DNA from: Brachionus manjavacas
Taxonomy: Eukaryota > Rotifera > Eurotatoria > Ploima > Brachionidae
Direction: 5' to 3'
Assembly (NCBI GenBank): GCA_019054805.1
Contig: JAHQIY010000019.1
Span: 464,001-528,000, forward strand
DNA: 64,000 bases
Position numbers and translations under genes: made by a program
Shown here: in pieces, positions 46,614-56,900 of the stretch
Position numbering within the stretch: position 1 is the stretch's first letter
How the letters are laid out: every line of letters starts with the position of its first letter
The notes under the pieces: generated by a model
Databases searched by the model: none
Told to the model about the DNA's origin: nothing
Seen by the model: the letters and a program-made list of their open reading frames with translations, nothing else

Positions 46614-46639
46614 CCTGCTGAGCAACTTGAACATTGTGA

Positions 46640-47513
46640 ATAATATGTGCAGTGACTCTTTGACTAAATCTTTAGATTTTCCCGACAATGACGATTACTT
46701 TAACAAAATTTTGATTGACGAGGATGAAAATCATGCTGCTGTAAACTGGATAGAACATTCAAATCCAGTATCTTCCATCTCAATCGACCCATTAATACGC
46801 GAATTGAACTGTCTTGTTATCGACTCTGATTTAATTGGAAGAGTAATACCACCGAGTGAAAGACACCGTCTATTTCGAATGGTCTTAATCCCCGACACAC
46901 ATTAACCAAGACTCATAACCATCTAATGACTCAAGCTAAAAAAGAATTTCTATGTTCATTAAAAGAAATTAAACAACAAGCTGGAAACTCGAACGATCAT
47001 CCGCGGACTATTCTCAGAAAATTTAGCGTTGAAATTTTCCCTTCTCACTCAATGAACATGGATTTTGAATTAGCAGCAATAAAAGCAGTATTTTAGTGCA
47101 ATATTTATAGCTGTATTTTTCAATTGAATAAGTCAATTTGGAGGAAGATTCAAACTACTAAATTAGTCAAACAATCGTGTGATGAAAACTTTGGGCTTAG
47201 TTTTAGGAGATTACAAGCATTGGCATTTGTTCCTCCAAAACCTGTCAAAATTTGTTTTAAATTTATTCAATTTAATGCAGCTTCGTCATTTTTACCAATT
47301 TTAACTTATTATGAACGTAATTATATTGGCTTCGTTAGAAAGGGAATGCGAGCGAAGTCTAGATTTTCAGTCGAATATTGGAATATTTTTGACCGCGTTT
47401 CAAAAAATCGAAATAAGCTTTTTGAGAAAAACGAAAAAATCAAAAGAGTTGTTTCTTCATATGAGATTTATTTATTTATTTATGAAAATATATTAAAGTG
47501 TCATTTATTTTGA
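46640..47513 (+). pseudogene. Mutator-like (MULE) transposase remnant
   Basis: Plus-strand frames in order: 46627-46905 (unplaced N-terminal stretch); about 46912-47095 with H-N-H, then A-K-K-E-F, then D-H-P-R-T-I-L, and M-D-F-E-L-A-A-I-K-A-V; then 47124-47513 with S-I-W-R-K-I-Q-T-T, L-A-F-V-P-P, N-Y-I-G and a W-N-x-F-D-R-V block. This is the end of the FLYWCH-like region, the second catalytic D-F-E block and the helical C-terminus of MULE transposases. The central part, including the first catalytic aspartate, is deleted and stops interrupt it. Its 5' side is cut by the LINE at 42259-46616. Confidence 0.65.
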
Positions 47514-47517
47514 TTAA

Positions 47518-48201
47518 CTCTTATCCGTCCAAAATAGAAAAAATAACGTTATCGGCCAAAATGGGTCATCAATATTTTTTTTTTGAAAGTTTATTAGAAA
47601 ATTATGGAGATTCTAATAAAGGTGCATCATCGTCTTCTTCGTCTGATGTTTCTGACTCACTTTCATACACGTCGAAAAATTCTTGCAGAGTTGAACATAA
47701 TCCATTCCTTCATCGCTTACTTGATCCTCAGCATCTACCTGTTCAAATGAATAGTTATATGTATACATATTATATAAACTCATTTTTTTAATACTTCTAA
47801 TATTTTTTTTTTTTTTGTTTTCTGTACTGAGCAAGAGCTCCTTCAGAATAAGTTAAAAATAAAATAAAAAAATAAAATTAAAATAAAATTAAAGTTAATA
47901 AAATTAAATAAAAAAAAAAAATCAAAATAGAGTAAATAAGCTAAAAAAATGAAAGTTGAAAAGACATAAATTGGAAAAGATTGTTACATAATTTAATTAA
48001 GAACTTATTTTTTATAGACACAGCCATGAACCGTTAATTTTAATTGATTAATCAAGGAATAAGCTTATTCTATCCGTTTTAATTCAACTTAGCGAAGTTA
48101 AAAATAAGATCATTTATCCGTTTTTTTATTTATAGAAAAAATTCATGTATGTAATTTTGCTTGGGTCATTTTTGACCCAATATTCGGTTATCGGTTAAGA
48201 G
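47518..48201. mobile_element. piggyBac-like non-autonomous element
   Basis: TTAA lies at both edges (47514-47517 and 48202-48205). The ends read inward CTCTTATCCGTC and CTCTTAACCGAT. The right side has the palindrome TGGGTCATTTTTGACCCA, shared with the piggyBac-like end at 21411-21447. On the minus strand near 47620-47680 an acidic stretch (E-S-E-T-S-D-E-E-D-D-D-A) resembles the start of a piggyBac transposase. No catalytic core is present. Confidence 0.7.
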
Positions 48202-48205
48202 TTAA

Positions 48206-48874
48206 ACGTCAATTAAAAAAAGATTAAATCGTCATTTATTTATATTTATTAGTCAACATAAAAATTAGTCAATTGAATGTATGAATCGTAAATTGAAAGT
48301 AATAGTTGTCATTTTTAGTAATTAGTTATCACATAATAAAATTAAATGTTATAAAGTAAAGAGTCATAACAAAAATTTTAATCATAATAAAATTAAGAAA
48401 ATATTTTCAATAATTTCATTACTAATGATTTTAATTCTTTTTTTGGTCGTTCTACTCCTCTTTATTTTCCTAAAGGTATGTCGCAAGCTTCAGCAGGAAA
48501 GGCCTCGAATAATCCTTGGCTTTAATCAACACCAATTATATGCTTCCACATTATTAAATGGGATAACAGCGTTATTGTAGGAATTTGCTGCTAGGGTAGT
48601 CTCATTATTACCTTCTTCTATCTCAGTTTCAATTAAAGTGTTCCTTAAGTTGTCTTGAGCTTCGATTTATTCGTCGAAAGCCATTAATATCTTCATAACC
48701 CCCCGATTCCCCATAAAATTATTTATTGGGGTCGTAAGATTCGAGCCATGATTCATTGAAATAAGTTACCATTTTGACTATGACAATTAATACATTTAAG
48801 TTACATTAATTTTATTGACGTTTAATCAAAATAAATGACGCTTTAATATGCGGCCTTTATTTAGTTGTTAACTG
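48206..48874. other. intergenic DNA with weak coding relics
   Basis: A+T-rich first half. About 48470-48780 is G+C-richer with short open stretches but no recognisable domain; a decayed transposon is likely. Confidence 0.35.
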
Positions 48875-49672
48875 TACCGAGCTTAAGCTCCTTCAGAATA
48901 AAACCAAAAAATCAAAAAAAAAAAATTAAATAAAATAAATAAAAGAAAAAATCAAAAAAAATAAATTTAAAAATAAAGTAAATAAAGTAAAATAGAGTAA
49001 GAAGACAAGAAATTTTGCTTTTTTTTTTTTCGGTAATTTTGTGATTATTTTTTACAAAGTTGAAGTTTCAGGAAAATGAGAAAAAATAGTTAGGTAGCAA
49101 TTACACAGTGGAGTCGGGTATTCGATGTATCTTGATTCGAAACTCTTCAAGTACTCCTCGACCAGTCTGGTTACTAATGGAACAGAATGGCTCAGTCCTA
49201 CTCCAATATATCTCTCAGACAACTCAAAAAGTCGATTAGAGACTTTTAATAGTTTTAGTTTATCAAAGGCCTCATTATGTAGTATGTCGAAGGGTGTATC
49301 ATATTTTAGTTTAAGAATGAATCGAACTGCTGAGTTTTGAATAGCCTGAATTCTTTTAATGTTTGATTCTGAAAATAAGTTTAGACAGGGAAATGAATAG
49401 TCTAAAATCGAGTCTATTAATGATTTGTAGAGATTACCTAAAGTATAAGTATTTAAGTCCCATTTTTTGTTTGACAAAATTTTAATTTAATTTAATCTTG
49501 AGTTACAGCGTTTTTTTATATCCTCAACCATAGAGTTGAAGGTTAATTTTGGGTCAAACTTAATGCCTAGAAATTTTACATTTTTTTGACTTTCGAGTTT
49601 GTTCGCATATATCTCTAAGTTTAGATTTGAATTTTCCTTACTATACTTAGAAAATACCATAAAGCAAGACAA
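48875..49672 (-). mobile_element. 5'-truncated LINE with 3' hairpin
   Basis: Minus-strand C-terminal part of a LINE reverse transcriptase in two frames: 49487-49672 (F-L-G-I-K-F-D-P-K-L-T-F) and 49052-49477 (N-K-K-W-D-L, S-L-I-D-S-I-L-D-Y-S-F, I-Q-A-I-Q-N-S-A-V-R). It matches the copies at 19790 and 24716. Its 3' UTR ends near 48875-48905 in the hairpin GAGCTTAAGCTC within CTGAAG ... GGTACAG. Confidence 0.85.
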
Positions 49673-50882
49673 TTAATTTAAATATTGATGCTTGGCTAAT
49701 ATTGACATTGACAGATTGAATAATTTAATTTTCATTTTTTTTCTACATTCTGATTGTCCCCCTATTCTGAACTGTTACAAGTTTCAAATTCAAATTTTGG
49801 TACATCTTAGCAGTTTTGCACTTTACTTTGATACTCATTTCGTGTTCATAGTGTACCTGGTTTTGTGAAGTTCAATACAAAAAACAGAACTAAGCGTAAA
49901 GAAATAAATAAATTGCAGACGTCTCAGAAAAGAAGTTTGTTTTGCACAACTTGAAGCTTGTATTCACATGCACAATTATTAGTTTTTTCAGTAGTTTATA
50001 GTTTAGTCTATATATAATTTAGTTTTGTTTGTTAATATTTTGGTTTTGGATTCGGACCTCGTGTCCCAATAAAGTTATTAAAAAACCTTAATGTTTTGAT
50101 CCGAAACCCTTGAGTCTAGAATAGGACTTGAGAAGTCTGACTCGTGAATAAAAGAGTCTATAAGCAGATCCATAAATATTACAAAACATTTAGAACTCCC
50201 TTGTCAATTGTCTCAAAGAATTTGCAGCAGTGGATAGTTCAGAGCTTGTAACTTTTCTAAAATGTATTTGTAGTTTGTTCTTTTTGAAATTATTTAAACT
50301 CTAACAATATTTAAAAATTCTCCTAGCAATGGTGAAAGGAGCTTAATTACTCAAAGCCATTTAAAAAAATATATTAAATAAACTACCAAAAAAAAAAAAG
50401 AAATAACTTTAAATAACTTTTTTTCTAAATAACTAATTTTGTTTAGAATTAATTCTGTGAATGCAGCATGGTGAAACAATTAAAGTTGCATCAACTGGAA
50501 AAGTTTGCTAATGATGTGCCAGTTGCAAAAAAAAATGCACTACGCTCGATTTTATTGAAATTTAATTTCTGCTAAACTCTGTAAATTTAGCATATAACTT
50601 TGAATGTTTCAATATCTTGCATTTACAGAGCTTATTATAATTATGATTTATATTAGATAATGAATTGTTATTATTATTTATTGATTTAAGCATCATAGGC
50701 AAAAATTAAAAAAACGTTGTCGAGTTTATTGAACCAAAATCTTTACTGTTCAAGAAAAACCGACAATCTTTTTTGTCTCATTTAAAAAATTGTTGCATCG
50801 TGTAATACTAAGAGAAGTACTACTACTACTAAATAAATTTGAAGTTTTTTTTCGTTAGGGTTGACCGAAAAAAGATACATTG
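49673..50882. other. intergenic DNA with repeat fragments
   Basis: No gene. It holds a LINE-like tail near 50330-50400 (GGTGAAAGGAGCTTAATTACTC, then an A run), similar to the 3' end at 26479-26545. A repeat at about 50455-50585 reappears inverted at 63728-63840. A short (TAC)n LINE tail lies at about 50817-50832. Confidence 0.45.
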
Positions 50883-50969
50883 AGATTTTAATTTTTTATT
50901 AGTTAAATTGAAAATTAAAAGTAAAAACTCGGTTGTCATGGAAACCGTATTTTATGAAAAATATTTACA

Positions 50970-53900
50970 CTAGATTGTCGACTTTTCTAATACTGGATTA
51001 TGATTAATTGAATTGGATGCCAGACTCAAAAATGAATTGTTCGCTTGCATGAATAAATTCTTTTCGAAAATAGAATTTTGTTAATTAAATTAATTGTTTT
51101 CAAAATGTTAAAATACCTGTAAAGAGCTGTTTATTGACAGAGTCGATGAGCTAAACGACTGTTCACCACTAGAAGAGCGATATTTCTTTACACACCAAAT
51201 ACTAGCTGCGAATACTTTTGAATAATGGATTAGGGATCTTACATGTCTAATATTAAGCTATTACTTGTGAATGAAAATAACAGGATTGCCACTGCTAGAA
51301 CAATAAACAAAAAGCTTTTGTTTGAGAGCTTTGTGCTCGAGCATGTGAATGGGATCGTTACAGGCTGGGCCAAATAGATGTTCTTGTTCAAAGTGGATTT
51401 GAGACGAATTTGAACACTGTTGCTTTCATTCAACAAACGGTTACAAGCATCCATCGAGAGTGTTTGTGTGAACTGTCGTGATTGGCCTGTGTATAACGGC
51501 TTATCGTTCACACTCAACTCGAAGGTTTGGGCTTTCAAGCCATAAGCATTTGGTTCAAAGTCTTTCCAGTTGATGTCAAGTACAATTGATTCATTTTCCA
51601 ATTTTTGTATGTTCACTAGTGGAAAATCGCTCTTCAGAGATTCTAAACATTAATTAAACATTAGTGACAATTCATATTAATTTTTACATATCTAAATCAA
51701 TAAATTTTTCGAGATTGATTTTGAATGATTTTTTCACTTTCAATCATCTCTATGATACTTGAAAAAACTAATTGTAGTCAAAAAATTAAGATTTTGAATA
51801 AAAAGTGGGTGGAATAATAATTAAAAGTACAAATGGTTCGAGACACCTATTATAAATAAGGCCAAAGACAACGACAACCCTTAACTTCTGTAAAGATGCA
51901 ATTTCAAGACTAAAAAAGGAAAAAATAAAATTTTAATAAATTTTAACCTTGAAGTTATTTTTAGAAAAGTTAATAAGAAAAACTCTAATAACTTTGTAAT
52001 TTTTGTATATATAAAAATTTATTATATATTTTTAAATAATAAGAAAACTAAACACTTTAAAATAAAATCTTAGAAATTAAATTATATTTTAATAAGATAT
52101 TGAAAAGTATCTTTAGTTCAATTTAATAGGTGATTGAAAAGTCATCTATCAGGTTACTGAAAAGTATCCTATTATTAAAAGTTCCTATTGCTTCCTTCTT
52201 TGAGGCCCTAGGGGCTAGGCGAAAGATTTGGTCATTAGCTGACCAACTCAAGCACAGTCTAGTTTTTCCGTATATTGAAAAGTATACAAAAAAGGCATTG
52301 AGAAGTCTCTTTCGATCGTACATCTGTCAAGCAAATCAATAACCGAAGTTCGATCAAAAACCATTCAACCGTGACGAATAAGAAACCCACGCGAAGCATT
52401 ACACGTTCTTAAAAGAACATTTTTAAGTAGAGAAGAAACTCTTTGGTTGAAGCTTTATATGTCTTTATATGTTAATATGTCTTTGGTTAGACCTCACCTC
52501 GACTATGCAGTTCAAGTTTGGAATCCGAGCAAAAAAGGTGACGTAAAAGCGTTGGAAAAAGTACAAGGGCGTGCAACGAAAATTCCTTGGTCACTAAGAA
52601 AAATTTCATACGAGGAAAGGCTTGCCAGATTGGGTTTAACAAAATTTAGTGAGAGAAGGGTGAGAGGTGATTTGATTGAGGTTTTTAAAGTGATTAGCGG
52701 TCATGAAAAAGTGTCGTTTACCAGAGAACTTCTGGATCCTGTTGGCAGGAATGGACCGATAATAATGAGGTTAAGAGGAAACAGCGCAAAAGTTCAAAGA
52801 GAAAGTTTTCCAGCACAAAAAAGAAATGATTTTTCTGCCGCAGTGAGTGCTAGACACGTTTTTTTCTCGAACAGAGTAGCTCCGCACTGGAATAGACTTC
52901 CTGAGAAGGTGGTTAAGGCTAAGACAGTTAATGGATTCAAAGAAGCATTAGATAGGTTTAACAGAATTGGCTGTTAAAGCTTAATACGCCTTTAAGCGGT
53001 GATGAGCTCAGATTTCTTACTTGTTAGGATTTCGCAGCAAGAACTACTACTACTACTACTAGTATTGAATTTACATCTGTTGTTAATAACCCTGTCCAAG
53101 TAGCAAATAATGATACATTTTATGATGTTGAAGAAATTGATCTGAACCAACACAGAAAAAGATTTGGCAAAAATAAACAACATTTCGAGTTTTGCATGCT
53201 TGAAGATTTTGAAACAGCTGATAAAATATGCAAAGGTATTTTCGATGAGCAGAATTGGAGAAAAGAAAAGATAGTTTTTGAAGAAAAAAGACGATATTCA
53301 TTTCATTCTCAAGCTAGTGAAGGTAATTGTCCGGTTCAAAATGATAGAATTGTATTGTTGTATTTTTATTGCATTTTATGAGCTTTTTCTAATCGTTCCA
53401 AAAAAAAATATTTTTTTAAAATGGAAAACTATATAAATATCTTTATATTTTCTAAAAATGAACTATATCTTAATAATTTTTTGAATAAGAACTTAGGTGC
53501 ATATTTTGCTAGTCTCTGATCATGATCAACATTTAGTAACAATAACAATAGCCTTTTTTTTTATTAAAACTTCCAAGGCTCTTAAATTTTTATTTTATGA
53601 TCCATCCTGAAAAAAAAAATTCCTACTTTCTTGAGGCTGTGCTTCAATTATCAGACTCTTTCTGTCAATAATCAATTTATTATCTTGTTCATCAATTGCT
53701 AGTAGTTCAAATTCATATGTTGCTGTGGGCTTAGCTGTGCGGAATTCGAATCCATTCTCAATGCCATCATACACTACAATGCTTCCCAAATTTACACATC
53801 TCAATTGGAACCTTAACGACCAAATAGTTAAAATTTTATGTCTTTAGACTTGGTACTTTTTACCTGATTGAGCGTGTAGAGACTTTTTTAAAATTCCACT

Positions 53901-56900
53901 TGAACACAATGGTTTTGTCTACTCTCCACATGGCGTCAAAAAAGTCAATTCTCTCATTAGACAAGGTCTTGAACTTGATAGTCTGTAAACTTGTTAAACA
54001 CGACACCTGATTACAAAACTTGGTCTTTAGTTCATAGACCGAATCGGCTACCAGGCCTTCCACAGTCACATTGCTTAAAAACTCAACCAATTGTTTTCCA
54101 TCCAAAGCCGCCATATTCTCATGCACCATTTCCTTGATCACTTCTAAACCATTTAGTCTTACCAGCACAAAGATGCCTTCAAGCCGACCATTTATTCTTA
54201 ATGGTGGTCTAAGCATCAATGACACTGAGTCATTGCCAGCATGTCGTATTGAGCCTATCATTACCAATAATTGTGGTGCCGCTGCTTTTGTCTTCAGTTT
54301 CAAACTCTCGCTTTTAACAACACCATAAATTGATGTCATTTCTACATGATACAAGTATTCTGTATCAAAATTAACTGCTTGGTCTTCATATCTAAATCCA
54401 GTTCCGGCATATACCACTTTGTCTTGTAGCCTAATGGGCATAAATTTTTGGTCATACAAAATGGGTTGATTTAATACCGATCTGAACACTTTGAACTCTG
54501 AATCTTGGTCCTTGAAGTCGTCATCAATATTCCATGTTAACACAAAGCCATCTGCAGTTGCCTCAGCTTCAATGGTCACATTTGACACCTTTCCGGTGGT
54601 CTTGCACACAAAGTTTTGGGAATAGGAACATCCGGCTCTGTTGCAGCCTCCTAGAACAATTTCGTATTCACTGAATGGCTTTAGTTTATCAATATAGACC
54701 CAGTTTTTGTCCTTAACAACCAAATTGGAGAACTGGTCTTGCCCAAGGCGGTATTTAACGATATAGTTGTCGATTTGCTGTGAAGTAGTCGGCCATTTAA
54801 TGCTCAAATTACGCATTCCTGATGTACAAGTTAGATCAAAGTCGATTGCTGGCAAGACCTGGAGAGTTTGTACCTGTAAATAATCGCTGGACTTAAGACA
54901 ACCAGGGCCTAGAAATGTGCACACTTCTAAATTAATTAAATACTGAGTGTTTGGCTTGAGATTTTTGATCAAAACGACTGGTTCTGTAGAGGCCAAAGTC
55001 ATTACATTGTTCAAAAAGTATCTGTATTCAACTATTTTTTGGTTAACACGTAGTACTACACTTAGACTGGCGTCTATTTTGATGTAATCAGAGCCTAGGT
55101 CGAGCAAGATTGGTTTGTACACAAGCACTGGAGGCAAATTTCGAGTTTTGACAAAGACAGAAAACTTGTCGTCACTCGAGCACCCAATTTGGTTGCATGC
55201 AAACACATTGTACTTGAGGTATTGGTCTGGCACAAAGACAAAAAAATCGTCATAGCTCAATAAGCCTGAAGTTTGTTCGTATAAAGTGGCTATTAAGTTG
55301 GAATCGCGGTATATCTTGTAGTTGACATGTTGGGAGTATGTGTTGGGCTTAGTGAAAGTCAGTCTGATTAGGGTTTCATTTATTTGACTAGCTTTCATTT
55401 GTTCGAAATTTTCTGGCTTGAGAAGATCAATTGGTACCAGCTCGGTATATTCGCTGGACACACTACCGACAGAGTTATAAATAACACTCCTGTACGAAAA
55501 GAGTACATTGGGAGTCAATAGGCAATCGATATAAGGAGTTGGTAGTGTAAAATTGTTCACGAGTATTTCTTCTGTTTGCTCAGAAGCAAATATTTTACTC
55601 TTTCTGTAGATTTCTCCATACCTTGGTTTTAAGTTGTGTGAAAATTATCAAAGTTTTGTTATTCAATAAAATGGAAAATTTATTTTAAAAGGCTTTGGTA
55701 TTTTAATTAAATAAAATTCATGTAATCAAATTTGTTGAAAAAACGAAAAGTCAAAAAAAATTAAAGTACAGTAGTGATTTGACATAAGGATCCATGGTTA
55801 ATTTACGTAATTTTACTTTTTTACGTAGAAACAAGAAAAAGAGAGATTTCAACTTTTGTGTCATTATTTTTAAATTAATCTAAATTAAGTTTTTTGGTAA
55901 TTTATTAATAAACCAGAGTGAGATTGGAAAGATTGAAAAGTGTCAATTTTAGGAGCCTAGTAAAAAACTAAAATGCCACGTCAGATAAAAAAAGTTGTGG
56001 TTTAAAATAGAGTTTTTTATGACACAAGTCATTGAAATTTTAAATTAATTTTTAAGATTTAAATTAAAATTTTTAAAACTCTTTTTGTTAAGAAAAGTCA
56101 TTCTTCAACTCATAAAACCAAAGTGGTGAATTGACATGATAAATATTTATCCTGACTTTTTGACTTATAGTAAGGATCCAAGGTAAATTTACGGAAAAAA
56201 ATGGTAATTTTAACTTTTTTTTTTACGTAAAACAAGAATTATAAAAAATGGTAAATTATGTTAACTCCAAAAATGCCAAAAAAATCTCAAATTTTGCTTT
56301 TCTTTCATAAAATTTTGTTAAAAAATACGATTCTCATTTTTTTAAAAATGATAACTTAAATTTGTAAAATATTAATTAAAAAAATTGAAAAATTGAATTG
56401 GTATAATTTTTTGTGTTTGAATTACAAAATGTATCCAATGTTGAAACAAGATTGTAACAGTGCGATGGTTCAAATATTTTTTCAGTTTAAAAAAAAATGC
56501 ATCAAACCAAAGCTACTGGAACAATTCTTGTTCTCAGGTTTTATGAACTTTAAAATCACCTTATCCTAAAATTGTTTTAGAAAATAGAAAAAAGCTATTC
56601 TAATATTGAAAAATAAGATTGAAAAAAATAATTACTTAAAAAATTTTAAGTTGGGAAGTCAACACTTGAGGGGTGAAAAATTGATTTTAACTATCTGTAA
56701 TTTTTATTATTTATGTTTAAAGGCAAAGACTTAAGTAGAGAGCGCATTTGGGTATTTTTGATTGTTGAAAGAGTAATACCAAGTCAAACAGATCAGAGTT
56801 AATGCTAAGGAATTTAAAAAGCTGATTCAAATAAAAATAAACTATAAAAGACCGAGTTTTTCAACGATTAAATATAAATTTTAACCTAAATGAATTATTC

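Larger units (their letters stand above)
42259..46616 (-). mobile_element. near-complete Jockey-superfamily-like LINE
   Basis: A 4,358-bp minus-strand element between perfect 12-bp duplications of GCTGAGCAACTT (42247-42258 and 46617-46628). Order 5' to 3': a 36-nt A run (T on plus, 46578-46613), a short leader, ORF1, ORF2, a roughly 270-nt 3' UTR, and an A+T tail of AAATA-type units. One apparent single-base frameshift splits ORF2. A long A run at the 5' rather than the 3' edge is unusual. It seems to have landed in or beside a Mutator-like transposase relic at 46640-47513. It is likely a young copy. Confidence 0.93.
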
